From Neobacillus terrae (lineage in GTDB: Bacteria > Bacillota > Bacilli > Bacillales > Cytobacillaceae): a stretch of 64,000 bases of DNA. The notes below the pieces were generated by a model. The model was not told the origin of the DNA and did no database searches. It worked only from the letters and a program-made list of their open reading frames with translations. The stretch is taken from assembly GCF_011393025.1 (NCBI RefSeq), contig NZ_JAAOEO010000008.1, positions 62,001-126,000 of the forward strand, given 5' to 3'. How positions within the stretch are numbered: position 1 is the first letter of the stretch; every line of letters begins with the position of its first letter. Positions 16,094-24,797 of this stretch are shown here, in pieces. Both the position numbers and the translations under genes were made by a program.

Positions 16094-17509
16094 TTAACTA
16101 ATTTTTCTTAATCTATTTTCAGATGTATTTAAAGTTGAATGCTTTCTGCCGTATCCGAAATAAACAAATAAACCGACAACCAGCCATATTCCAAAACTAA
16201 TCCATGTCATAGCTGGAAGCTGGAGTGCTAAATACCCGCAGAATATGAATGCCAAAATCGGAATAACCGGCACAAATGGAACTTTAAATCCTGATTTAAT
16301 AGGTGTTTTGGATTTACGAAGATATAGGATTCCAATTGATACAGCCATAAAAGCGAACAATGTTCCAATATTCGTAAGTTCAGCAAGCTTGCTTAGCGGA
16401 ATGATCCCTGCAAAAATAGAAACAACCAAGCATGTAATCCAAGTATTTACGATTGGGGTCTGACGTTTTTTGTCTACCTTGGACAATGCTTTCGGGAGCA
16501 ACCCATCGCGGCTGATTGCATAGAACAGACGAGTTTGTCCATACATCATAACCAGTAATACAGTCGTAATTCCAATAATAGCTCCTATAGAGATAAAGCC
16601 TGCAACCCAATCCTGATGGATGTAATTCAGGGCAAACGCAACAGGGTTCTTAACGTTTAGTTCAGTGTAAGGTACAATACCTGTTAGAATAGCTGAAACA
16701 ATGATATAAAGGATTGTACAAACTAACAGGGAAGCAATAATACCAATCGGCATATTTCGCTGTGGGTTCTTTACTTCTTCAGCTGCAGTGGATACTGCGT
16801 CAAATCCAATATAGGCGAAGAATACAGTTGCTGCCCCGGCTGTAACACCGGAAAATCCGAATGGCATAAACGGTGTCCAGTTTCCTGGCTTCACGTACCA
16901 TACTCCAACACCAATAAATAATAAAACCACCGCGAGTTTAATGATTACCATGATTGAATTGAAACGAGCTGATTTTTTCACACCCTGGGTCAATAAAAAT
17001 GTGATAACGAAAATAATAATAATCGCCGGGATATCAATATAAGTTCCTTTAGCCGGATCATAGGCACTAGAGATTGCCGTTGGTATGTGGATTCCAAATC
17101 CTGCAATCAAACCTTGGAAATACCCTGACCACCCGCTGGCAACAGCAGAAGAGGCAAGGCCGTATTCCAAAATCAGATCCCATCCAAGAATCCAGGCAAT
17201 CAACTCGCCAAAGGTAGCATAGCTATAGGTGTATGCACTTCCGGAAACCGGAACAGTGGAAGCAAATTCCGCATAACACAATGCCGCAAACACACAGGCA
17301 AGCCCAGATAAGACAAAGGATAGAATTAGTGCTGGTCCGGCATGCTCCGCGGCTGCTACCCCTGTTAAAACAAATATCCCTGTGCCGATGATTGCCCCAA
17401 TACCTAGCATAGATAAGTCAAAGGCACCAAGATCTTTCTTTAAAGCGGTATTTTTCTGCTCATTTTCTCCTAAAAGAGCTTGTATACTTTTCTTCCTGAA
17501 TAAATTCAT
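16094..17509 (-). CDS. APC-family amino acid permease, YfnA-like
   Basis: A 471-residue, 12-helix permease of the cationic-amino-acid transporter branch of the APC superfamily. The family signature GIGAIIGTGIFVLTG is in helix 1, ALCYAEFASTVPVSGSAYTY lies before helix 3 and GFDAVSTAAEEVKNPQRNMP in the central loop. It moves amino acids (or related metabolites) into the cell with protons; the exact substrate cannot be read. Length equals that of B. subtilis YfnA. An AGGAGGAT site precedes the ATG. It is monocistronic between the IS remnant and the hydrolase. Confidence 0.88.
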   Translation of the reverse strand: MNLFRKKSIQALLGENEQKNTALKKDLGAFDLSMLGIGAIIGTGIFVLTGVAAAEHAGPALILSFVLSGLACVFAALCYAEFASTVPVSGSAYTYSYATFGELIAWILGWDLILEYGLASSAVASGWSGYFQGLIAGFGIHIPTAISSAYDPAKGTYIDIPAIIIIFVITFLLTQGVKKSARFNSIMVIIKLAVVLLFIGVGVWYVKPGNWTPFMPFGFSGVTAGAATVFFAYIGFDAVSTAAEEVKNPQRNMPIGIIASLLVCTILYIIVSAILTGIVPYTELNVKNPVAFALNYIHQDWVAGFISIGAIIGITTVLLVMMYGQTRLFYAISRDGLLPKALSKVDKKRQTPIVNTWITCLVVSIFAGIIPLSKLAELTNIGTLFAFMAVSIGILYLRKSKTPIKSGFKVPFVPVIPILAFIFCGYLALQLPAMTWISFGIWLVVGLFVYFGYGRKHSTLNTSENRLRKIS

Positions 17510-17529
17510 AATATCCTCCTGTAACCATT

Positions 17530-17760
17530 GTCAAAATGTTTAGATAATTTTAATGCGATTTATTTATATCAGAATAATATAATCATTTTTAGAATAAATC
17601 AATATATTTTTTAAAATATCTAAAAATTTAATTTTTTCCAAGGAAATATAAGGATAAACACTGGAAATTATTATACACCCATACCAATATTGTTATCGCT
17701 TACAAGATTGATTATTTCAAGTAATTACAGGAAACGGTATTTGGAAATAGTCAAATTAAA
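17530..17760. other. Intergenic, no gene seen
   Basis: Very A/T-rich region upstream of the permease and downstream of the hydrolase terminator; it should hold the permease promoter. No operator or RNA structure recognised. Confidence 0.4.
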
Positions 17761-17762
17761 AG

Positions 17763-17790
17763 GGCGCTTTTCCTTTTGAGAGCGCCGCTT
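17763..17790 (-). terminator. Hydrolase terminator
   Basis: Stem GGCGCT / AGCGCC with a 12-nt loop; on the minus strand CCTTTTAATTTG follows. Confidence 0.7.
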
Positions 17791-17804
17791 CCATTTACTA
17801 TCTA

Positions 17805-18893
17805 TTAGTGATGATTCATTTCAGCAATAACAGAAACCAACTTGTTAAAATCCTGTTTATTGGGAATATGAGCGGAATTTTCCAAGGTAATAAATTCTTT
17901 TCCTTCCGGGGCATTCAGTTCATTAAAAAATTTTTGAGCAAGGGTATAGTTGGCCGTTAAATCATGCCTGCCCTGTATAATGTATACAGGAACCTTTAAT
18001 TCTTTTATATAGCTTAAATCTGTTCCCATGATTTCTTTTTGCAGTTCTTCACATTCAAAAATGCTAAATTTCACCCCGGAGATTAAGCTTTTATAAGTGT
18101 CTTTAAGGGTATAATCCGGTGATATAAAAGCTCCCTTAATTAAAGCCATGATACTAGGGGCTTTTGTTTTTTCATCTTTATAAATATATCCCTTTGCGGC
18201 ATTTATTAAATCGCTGTAGGACTTTTCCCTCTCATTAAAATAAGGCGGACCTCCAAGCTTGTGAAGCTTATGCAGTGTTTTCTTATCGTTATCATCTCCA
18301 GCCTTGGAGACCAGCCATTCATACGCAAGCATTTGCCCTTCTGTAATACTCGTAATTTGATCAAAACCAATATATGCATGAAATTTTACCGGAAACTCCT
18401 GGGCAAGTTTTATTCCGATAATTGATCCCCAAGACATTCCTGCCAGATATATCTTCTCCCTTTTAAACCTCTCTTGAAGATATGAAATCAATTCATTTAC
18501 ATCCGAAATGAATTGTTCAGCGTTCATTGTTTTTTTATCAATGCCTTTATAATAGCTTTTACCGGCGCCACGCTGATCATAATAAACCGTAATAAAATGG
18601 CTTGTCAGTTCAGGAAACAGAGTCCTTGCACTCACTCCAAAGGGAAAGGGCTGGCCGGGGCCTCCATGCAGCAACAAAAGAATCGGTTTTGTAAGATCCT
18701 TTCCTTCTACTAAAATGTGCTGTACTATTCCCCCAATATCCAAAGCAGCAGTTTCGCTTATCCCGCCGTTTTTCACAAGGACTTTTGCCTTCGCAAGAAT
18801 TCTATTTTGCACCGTAATTCGGTATGTTATTAGAGCAAAAATAATGAATAAAATGACTGCTAAAATAATAGCGATAATCATGCAAATAACCAT
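17805..18893 (-). CDS. Membrane-anchored alpha/beta hydrolase, proline iminopeptidase-like
   Basis: A 362-residue protein. Residues 1-24 form an N-terminal membrane helix, then an alpha/beta hydrolase fold with the oxyanion motif LLLLHGGPGQP, YYDQRGAGKS, nucleophile elbow AGMSWGS, acid in IIQGRHDLT and catalytic His in ENSAHIPN. HGGPG and DQRGxGxS are characteristic of the proline-iminopeptidase-like branch. The catalytic domain may face outward or inward; the anchor is followed by Arg and Lys residues, which suggests an N-out topology is less likely. Start ATG preceded by GAGGGAG. Substrate unknown. Confidence 0.82.
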   Translation of the reverse strand: MVICMIIAIILAVILFIIFALITYRITVQNRILAKAKVLVKNGGISETAALDIGGIVQHILVEGKDLTKPILLLLHGGPGQPFPFGVSARTLFPELTSHFITVYYDQRGAGKSYYKGIDKKTMNAEQFISDVNELISYLQERFKREKIYLAGMSWGSIIGIKLAQEFPVKFHAYIGFDQITSITEGQMLAYEWLVSKAGDDNDKKTLHKLHKLGGPPYFNEREKSYSDLINAAKGYIYKDEKTKAPSIMALIKGAFISPDYTLKDTYKSLISGVKFSIFECEELQKEIMGTDLSYIKELKVPVYIIQGRHDLTANYTLAQKFFNELNAPEGKEFITLENSAHIPNKQDFNKLVSVIAEMNHH

Positions 18894-19032
18894 TTACACT
18901 CCCTCTTTTCATGGGGAAATTACTAAAAGCTATAATTCTCCCTTAAGCATCTTGTGTTTTTTCCTTAACAGGAAGGGTATATATTCTAATACGCAGCTTG
19001 CGTTTACAACTTCAGAATTAGGGTGAGAAAGA

Positions 19033-19287
19033 ATGCGCAAAAGAAAATTTATCCACATATTAAATATTTTATTTGGAATCTTTATCGTTCCGTTTTCTGT
19101 CTATCAATTATACCATTTAGGGACTCACAGCACCGGCAGCCCCGCTTTTTGGATCCCGGTAGTCTCAATATTACTTTGGCTCATTTTTTATATACTTCAA
19201 ACAAGGTTTATGACCGGAGTAATGATTGCTTTTGCTTTTTTTATTCAGGTTTTCTACCACTATTATGTTCAATACTTTAATTGGTAG
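19033..19287 (+). CDS. Small three-helix membrane protein
   Basis: An 84-residue protein with a basic N-terminus (MRKRKFIH) and three hydrophobic helices (about 8-26, 37-55, 58-78). AGGGTGAG precedes the ATG by 6 nt. No family recognised. The TAG stop is followed within two bases by a copy of interspersed repeat B. It is alone on this strand here. Confidence 0.55.
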   Translation: MRKRKFIHILNILFGIFIVPFSVYQLYHLGTHSTGSPAFWIPVVSILLWLIFYILQTRFMTGVMIAFAFFIQVFYHYYVQYFNW

Positions 19288-19288
19288 T

Positions 19289-19567
19289 AAGAAAAGCGGA
19301 AGTGCCCGTTCAGCGAAGCAACTACCAGAGTAAACTTCCTGTAACAACTTCTCTGAGTAGACGGTATGCAGCTTTGCGACGAGCTGGAACATAAGCTTCT
19401 TTGAAAAAGCTTTGGCGCAGGAGCACTCGAGGTCGATGTTGACTTATCGTAGGGAGAAGCGGGATGGACACAAGCTGCACCATGTATCATCTAACGGTCA
19501 TACTTGATGCAAGATAAGCAGAAGCTTATCAAGGATGAAAACTCGCTGGGCGCTGGGGCTAGACAAT
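19289..19567. repeat. Interspersed repeat B, long copy
   Basis: Starts GAAAAGCGGAAGTGCCCG and ends GGGCGCTGGGGCTAGACA, the end pattern shared with the copies at 13512, 15319, 24602 and 47357. The middle carries CACTCGAGGTCGATGTTGAC and several inverted repeats (for example GAAGCTT.../AAGCTTC). It begins two bases after the stop of the small membrane protein. Confidence 0.65.
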
Positions 19568-19580
19568 TAAAGGTTAAACA

Positions 19581-19615
19581 AAAGGACTTGCAGAAGTTGT
19601 GCAAGTCCTTTTGTT
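19581..19615 (-). terminator. Dehydrogenase terminator
   Basis: AAAGGACTTGCA / TGCAAGTCCTTT stem with a 7-nt loop and TTTTGTTT tails on both strands. Confidence 0.85.
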
Positions 19616-19684
19616 TGCTAATCGGAATTTATATCCATAAATTCTGAATGCATAAGAAAAATTAGGTCATTCGCTAAATACCAA

Positions 19685-20554
19685 CTATTTAGCTGATTTG
19701 GATGATAAAAAACGGCTAATTGCTGAGAAGTCCTGTTCAGACAATCCGCTTTGTTTAGCCAGAGCGTATATTTCTTTCGTAACATTAGCGATTGGCATCG
19801 GTACTCCATTTTCAAATCCCGCTTTTGTGGCCAGATACAAATCCTTTTGCAGATGTACAAGAGGAAATTCAGGGGAAAATTCATCCTGCAGAATCTTGTC
19901 TTTTTTACCCTTCAAAGCTGGAGCTGCTGTAGGTCCCGCCAAAAGTGTATTAATAACCTTTTCTCTGTCTAGTCCCATTCCTTCCCCTAATGCAACAGCT
20001 TCAGAGAAAACTGCCATAGCTTGGCCGAGCATCAAATTAATAACCAGCTTCATCGATGCCCCCATCCCATTCTCTCCCTGGAAGGAAATATCTTTGCCCA
20101 TGGCATTCATCATATCCCTAACTTCATTCATATCCTCTTCTTTCCCCCCAACCAAAAAGACAAGCTCAGCCTTTTCGGCCGGAATCTTGGAGCCAGTTAC
20201 CGGGGCATCAAGAAAACGAATACCCCGGCTATTTGCTTCCTGGGCCATTTTCCTCGAAAACGCAGGATCAACAGTACTGCAGTCGACCCAAAGCTTCCCT
20301 TCTGAAAATCCATTAAAAAGCCCATCTTTATCAAAAACAATCTTTTCTACAATTGAGGGATTGGCAAGCATAGTAAAGACAACGTCTGCCTTACGGGCCA
20401 CTTCAGCTGGACTATCAGCCCATTGAGCCCCTTTATCCAGCAAGCTTTGAGCTTTTTCCTTTGTTCTGTTATGTACCACTAAATCAAAGCCTTTACTTAG
20501 AAGGTTTTCCGCCATTCTGCTTCCCATGATACCTAAGCCGATAAATCCAATCAT
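19685..20554 (-). CDS. NAD(P)-dependent beta-hydroxyacid dehydrogenase family protein
   Basis: A 289-residue member of the 3-hydroxyisobutyrate dehydrogenase / GLYR1 family. The Rossmann motif is MIGFIGLGIMGSRMAENLLSK; FLDAPVTGSKIPAE is the substrate-binding signature; the catalytic Lys is in GASMKLVINLML; the C-terminal helical domain (KDKILQDEFSPEFPLVHLQKDLYLA) binds the substrate. Length and order are normal. Likely oxidises or reduces a small beta-hydroxyacid such as 3-hydroxyisobutyrate, glyoxylate or succinic semialdehyde; B. subtilis YkwC is similar. AGGAGAT lies upstream. Monocistronic. Confidence 0.88.
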   Translation of the reverse strand: MIGFIGLGIMGSRMAENLLSKGFDLVVHNRTKEKAQSLLDKGAQWADSPAEVARKADVVFTMLANPSIVEKIVFDKDGLFNGFSEGKLWVDCSTVDPAFSRKMAQEANSRGIRFLDAPVTGSKIPAEKAELVFLVGGKEEDMNEVRDMMNAMGKDISFQGENGMGASMKLVINLMLGQAMAVFSEAVALGEGMGLDREKVINTLLAGPTAAPALKGKKDKILQDEFSPEFPLVHLQKDLYLATKAGFENGVPMPIANVTKEIYALAKQSGLSEQDFSAISRFLSSKSAK

Positions 20555-20667
20555 GAAGACATCTCCTTTATTTGCAAGTCAGTATTATTATTTATACTTT
20601 TGAACAGCCAAATCAAACATTACGACTTGGTTATACCTGTATATGGTACCCAGTTTTTTAAAAAAGA

Positions 20668-20692
20668 AAAACAACCGGTTCAGGTTGTTTTA
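20668..20692 (-). terminator. Terminator overlapping the ABC gene stop codon
   Basis: AAAACAACC / GGTTGTTTT hairpin; the TGA stop of the second ABC gene lies in its loop, and TTTTTCTTTTTT follows on the minus strand. Confidence 0.8.
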
Positions 20693-22503
20693 ACTCCTTT
20701 ATTTAATTCATAATAAAATCCTTTATTTTTAAGAAGTGTTTCATGTGTGCCTTTTTCGATGACCCTTCCGCTATGAAGAACAAGGATCTGGTCTGCATGC
20801 CTAATGGTATTCAGGCGGTGCGCAATAATAAAACTTGTTCTGCCTTTCATAAGCCGTTTTAAGGCCTCCTGAATCTTTAATTCTGTAACAGTATCAATAC
20901 TGCTTGTTGCTTCATCTAATACAAGCAGCGCAGGATCTGCCAGAAGAGCTCTGGCAATGGACAGTAATTGCTTCTGCCCCTGACTGATTCCGCTCCCATC
21001 CTGTTTTAATAAAGTTTGATATCCATCCGGAAGCTTATGGATAAAGGAATCGGAATTTGCCTGCTTAGCTGCTTCCACCACTTCCTCATCTGTTGCATCC
21101 AGTCTCCCGTATCGGATATTTTCCATAATCGAGCCTTCAAAAAGAAAAGAGTCCTGCAAAACAAAACCCATTTGACCGCGGAGACTTGCCCGTTTGATGC
21201 TGCGGGATTCCACACCATCAAAATAAATAGCGCCAATGTCCGGGTCATAAAACCTGGAAAGCAGATTAATCAAAGTTGACTTTCCTGCTCCGGTTGGTCC
21301 CACTAATGCAACGGTTTGTCCCGGTTCTGCTATAAAACTAATCCCAGACACCGTATCTCCGCCTTTTTCATAAGAAAAGGATACGTCCCGGAATTCCACT
21401 TCCCCTTTGATCTCTTTCACTTCAATAGCATGACTTTCATCCTTTGCTTCTGCTTTTTCATCGAGTATTTCAAAAACCCGTTCTGCTCCTGCTACTGCAG
21501 AAAGCAAGGTATTAAATTGATTCGCCAGGTCGTTTAAGGGTCTTGTAAATTGTCGGGAATACTCAGTAAAAACGATAATGGTTCCAATTGTAATCATACC
21601 CTTTAAGGCAAAAATTCCACCAACTGCAGCAATAATGGTAAAGCTTAAATTATTTAAAACATTCATTAATTTTGGAATAAATCCCGAAAAGGTCTGCGCC
21701 CAAAAGCCGGATTCACGCAGGCGTTTGTTTTTCTTCATAAAATCCAGTATAACTTTTTGTTCCTGGGAGAATGTCTTAACAATCCTCTGTCCTGATATGG
21801 TTTCTTCTATATATCCATTCAGTTCACCGATATTTGACTGCTGTTCTTTGAACAATACACCCGTCCGATTGGTAATCCACTTGAGCCCTGCAAACATTAG
21901 GGGAACGATGGATAAGGTAATAATCGTTAAAAGCGGACTCATCCAGAGCATTACTGACACAGTACCAACTAAAGTAAGTAAACTAGAAAATATTTGAATG
22001 ACCGAGCTGTTCAAGGTTGAACTGACGTTTTCCATATCATTTGTAACCCTGCTCATAAGCTCCCCATGCTGCCGGCGGTCAAAAAAAGAAATAGGAAGGC
22101 TGTGCAAATGCCGGAACATTTGATTCCTCATTTTCTGAACTGTATCCTGCGCGATCCCAATCATCCAAAAGCTTTGCAAAAAGGACGACAGTGAATAAAG
22201 AAAGTAGGTACCAGCAAGGCCGGCTAGTAAAAGGAAAAGACCTTGTGTTTGCTTCGTGACAATATAGTGGTCAATCGCCCTTCCGATAAGGACAGGGCCA
22301 AGGAGTCCCAAGCCGGAGCTTGCCACAACCATCAAAACAACCAGAAATAACATCCCTTTTTTCTCGGATAGGTACATCCACAGTCTTTTCAACGTACTCT
22401 GCATATTTTTTGCTTTAGCTTTCTTTTTCCCTCCAGCCGCTCGTCCGTTGGCTTTAAAGTCAGGTCGGCTGTACTGAAATGGTTTTCTTAGTTCTTTATA
22501 CAT
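20680..22503 (-). CDS. ABC exporter subunit with canonical ATPase motifs, YfiC-like
   Basis: A 607-residue fused permease-ATPase half-transporter: six membrane helices (about 50-340), then the nucleotide-binding domain with Walker A GPTGAGKS, ABC signature ISQGQ (altered from LSGGQ), Walker B LLVLDEATSS with the catalytic Glu, and the switch His in IAHRLNT. The ATG at 22503 overlaps the end of the partner gene by 8 bp and has GAGGAG 10 nt upstream; the longer frame to 22524 has none. With its partner it forms a heterodimeric multidrug or lipid exporter. Substrate unknown. Confidence 0.9.
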   Translation of the reverse strand: MYKELRKPFQYSRPDFKANGRAAGGKKKAKAKNMQSTLKRLWMYLSEKKGMLFLVVLMVVASSGLGLLGPVLIGRAIDHYIVTKQTQGLFLLLAGLAGTYFLYSLSSFLQSFWMIGIAQDTVQKMRNQMFRHLHSLPISFFDRRQHGELMSRVTNDMENVSSTLNSSVIQIFSSLLTLVGTVSVMLWMSPLLTIITLSIVPLMFAGLKWITNRTGVLFKEQQSNIGELNGYIEETISGQRIVKTFSQEQKVILDFMKKNKRLRESGFWAQTFSGFIPKLMNVLNNLSFTIIAAVGGIFALKGMITIGTIIVFTEYSRQFTRPLNDLANQFNTLLSAVAGAERVFEILDEKAEAKDESHAIEVKEIKGEVEFRDVSFSYEKGGDTVSGISFIAEPGQTVALVGPTGAGKSTLINLLSRFYDPDIGAIYFDGVESRSIKRASLRGQMGFVLQDSFLFEGSIMENIRYGRLDATDEEVVEAAKQANSDSFIHKLPDGYQTLLKQDGSGISQGQKQLLSIARALLADPALLVLDEATSSIDTVTELKIQEALKRLMKGRTSFIIAHRLNTIRHADQILVLHSGRVIEKGTHETLLKNKGFYYELNKGVKTT

Positions 22504-24226
22504 ACATCCGTTTCTCCTCTTCAAACTGTGTCTCGAAGATTTTTCTATAAAGCTGGGATCCCTTTAACAGTTCTTCATGAGTTCCCTGTTCTTTTATTTC
22601 CCCGTCCTCTAAAAGAAGAATATTATCCGCCGCCATAGCCGTACTGATTTTTTGCGTTATTAAAAGAGTTGTACAGGAATATCCTTTTAGTGCATGGAGA
22701 AGCCGACCTTCAGTCTTTAAGTCGAGAGCACTTGTACTATCATCAAGCATAAGGATTTTTGGTTTTCTGATTAATGCACGTGCAATTGAAATTCTTTGTT
22801 TTTGACCCCCTGAAAGATTAACTCCTTTTTGGCCAATTCGCGATTGATATCCTTGAGGAAATGACTTAATGGTTTCGTGAATCTGTGCATTTTTTGCTGC
22901 CTCAATAATTTCTTCTTCTGAGGCATTTTCCTTTCCCCATGAAATATTTTCAGCAATAGTTCCGGTGAAAAGAAGCGCCTCCTGCGGCACATAGCCGATA
23001 GCTCCGCGAAGTGTATCAAGCTTAATCGAACGTATATCTTTGTCATCAATAAAAACTGCTCCGCTATTAACATCATATAAACGGGGCACTAGCTGAAATA
23101 ATGAAGATTTACCAGATCCAGTTGCCCCAAGGATAGCAATTACTGCTCCCCCTTTTGCAGAAAAAGAGACATTATTCAGTACAGGATAAGGAGAATCTGG
23201 ATAATGAAAGGATACCTCCTTAAACTCCACCTTTCCATTTTTAATCAGAAAGGATGCATCCACATCTGCATGGTCCAACAAATCAATCTCGGTTTCCAAT
23301 ACGTCGGCAATCCTTTGACCTGAAGCTCTAAAGCGGGCAAAAACCATAAGAATCATCGAAACCACCGAAAGCGCACCAGTAATTCTGGTTCCATAATTGA
23401 CAATGGCAACAACCTCTCCTACTTTTGCACCACCAGAGCTGACTTCAAATCCACCAAACCAGAGAACCAGCAAAATGGCCAAATTCATAACCATCATTAG
23501 TACAGGAGTGGAAAATTCAATTAACCGAAGAGCAGAGGCTGTTTTATCTCTTAGCTCTTTGTTGGCTTTTTGAAATCTTTTTACTTCATAATTTCCTCTA
23601 ATATAAGCTTTTATGAGCCTCATCCCGATGAGGTTTTCCCTAATGACATTATTGACATTATCAAGCTTTTCCTGAGTTGATTGAAAATAGATCCTTGCTT
23701 TGGTTCTAGCCCAAATGAGGAATACGACAAGGAAAGGAATTCCGCCTGCCAAAACTAATCCAAGTTTAACATCAACAGAAATAGCCATTATGAGTCCGCC
23801 TATGATGAGAAGAGGAGCCCGCATCATAATTCTCAAACTCATAAAAACAGTATTTTGCACCTGGGTAACATCATTTGTCATCCTGGTTACCAGTGAGGAA
23901 GTCGAAAACCTGCTGAAATTTGAAAAGGAAAAGGATTGAATTTTCTCGAACATTGCCTTTCTTAAATCGAATCCGAAGCTTTGACTTGCATGAGATGCAT
24001 AGAAAGAATTAATAAGACCAGATAGAAATGAAAATAAAGATATGGCAAGCATGAATCCTCCGAGTAACGCCACTTCATGCAAATCCTTTTTCATAACACC
24101 TTCATCAATAATTTTTGCCATCAAATATGGCTGCCAAAGCTCAACTACCAATTCAACCAGCATTAAGCAAAGGGCAATAACCATGTGAATACGATACGGC
24201 TTTAAAAATGAAAATACTTTTTGCAC
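22496..24226 (-). CDS. ABC exporter subunit with degenerate ATPase site, YfiB-like
   Basis: A 576-residue permease-ATPase. Six helices lie in the first 310 residues; Walker A is GATGSGKSS, the signature LSGGQ is canonical, and Walker B reads ILMLDDSTSALD with Asp in place of the catalytic Glu. The switch residue is Gln (LITQKIST) where His is usual. The missing Glu and His here and the altered signature in the partner fall in the same composite site, the hallmark of heterodimeric type IV exporters. The start at GTG 24226 fits the homologous N-terminus (MQKVFSFLKPYR); GTG 24235 is the alternative. Confidence 0.9.
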   Translation of the reverse strand: MQKVFSFLKPYRIHMVIALCLMLVELVVELWQPYLMAKIIDEGVMKKDLHEVALLGGFMLAISLFSFLSGLINSFYASHASQSFGFDLRKAMFEKIQSFSFSNFSRFSTSSLVTRMTNDVTQVQNTVFMSLRIMMRAPLLIIGGLIMAISVDVKLGLVLAGGIPFLVVFLIWARTKARIYFQSTQEKLDNVNNVIRENLIGMRLIKAYIRGNYEVKRFQKANKELRDKTASALRLIEFSTPVLMMVMNLAILLVLWFGGFEVSSGGAKVGEVVAIVNYGTRITGALSVVSMILMVFARFRASGQRIADVLETEIDLLDHADVDASFLIKNGKVEFKEVSFHYPDSPYPVLNNVSFSAKGGAVIAILGATGSGKSSLFQLVPRLYDVNSGAVFIDDKDIRSIKLDTLRGAIGYVPQEALLFTGTIAENISWGKENASEEEIIEAAKNAQIHETIKSFPQGYQSRIGQKGVNLSGGQKQRISIARALIRKPKILMLDDSTSALDLKTEGRLLHALKGYSCTTLLITQKISTAMAADNILLLEDGEIKEQGTHEELLKGSQLYRKIFETQFEEEKRMYV

Positions 24227-24350
24227 TGAATTCACCCGCCTCTGGTTTTTCCGAGATTGTTTCGTAAATCTAAATATATTATATTTTAAATGATATCGTT
24301 TTTTTCTTTTTTTACAAATCTTGTTTCCTTATTTATCAAAAATAAAACCC

Positions 24351-24379
24351 TTGATATTCCCTGATATACATGTTATGAT
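24351..24379 (+). promoter_or_regulatory. Sigma-A promoter for a plus-strand transcript
   Basis: TTGATA (24351-24356), a 17-nt spacer and TATGAT (24374-24379) make a near-consensus vegetative promoter pointing right, into sequence with no substantial reading frame. Confidence 0.55.
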
Positions 24380-24385
24380 TAATGC

Positions 24386-24725
24386 TTATTGTAACTTTCA
24401 ACTATGCATAATAATTATTGGCATTCTGCTTTTTGGTTTTTTAGCAAGACTTATTCACACTGGATCGGCTTCGGAGCCGTAAGGATGTAAGAGAGGTAGG
24501 GCTTACATCGTTTAGGTTAAAAACGGTCAGGTGGAATTATTACCGCGGCATACATCTATGATGACATATATATATTACACTTGTTAAGTTGCAAGTTACT
24601 AAGAAAAGCCGCGGCACCCGTTCAGCGGGTGCCACAGCTGGACAAAAACGCGTTTCCCCTGTTGGTGACTAACGCGATAATGATGAATATTCATTAAAAA
24701 AGCGGGCTATGCTGGCCCGCTTTTC
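24386..24725 (+). ncRNA. Candidate non-coding RNA
   Basis: About 340 nt between the promoter above and a strong terminator at 24701-24725, without a credible gene (the longest RBS-linked frame is about nine codons). Local hairpins are CGGCTTCGGAGCCG (24467-24480) and GATGTAAG/CTTACATC (24484-24510). A short repeat B fragment lies inside at 24602-24647. It matches no riboswitch or RNA class I know. It could also be a remnant leader. Confidence 0.35.
24602..24647. repeat. Short copy of interspersed repeat B
   Basis: GAAAAGCCGCGGCACCCG followed by TTCAGCGGGTGCCACAGCTGGACA: the outer ends of repeat B with an internal GGCACCCG/CGGGTGCC hairpin. Confidence 0.55.
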
Positions 24726-24727
24726 TC
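24701..24727. terminator. Bidirectional terminator
   Basis: AGCGGGC / GCCCGCT stem, TTTTCTCAT to the right and TTTTTTAAT to the left. Confidence 0.8.
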
Positions 24728-24761
24728 ATATAAATGTTTTCTCATGTTATATAAAAAGCAA

Positions 24762-24787
24762 AAAAGCATGCTCGAGAGCATGCTTTT
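24762..24787. terminator. Stress-protein terminator
   Basis: AAAAGCATGCT / AGCATGCTTTT with a CGAG loop, T-runs on both sides; ends the leftward gene at 24798. Confidence 0.85.
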
Positions 24788-24797
24788 TGCTTTTTTA

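Noticed and set aside
19698..20426. 242-codon plus-strand frame opposite the dehydrogenase
   Set aside because: Fully inside a clear dehydrogenase gene with all motifs; antisense shadow.
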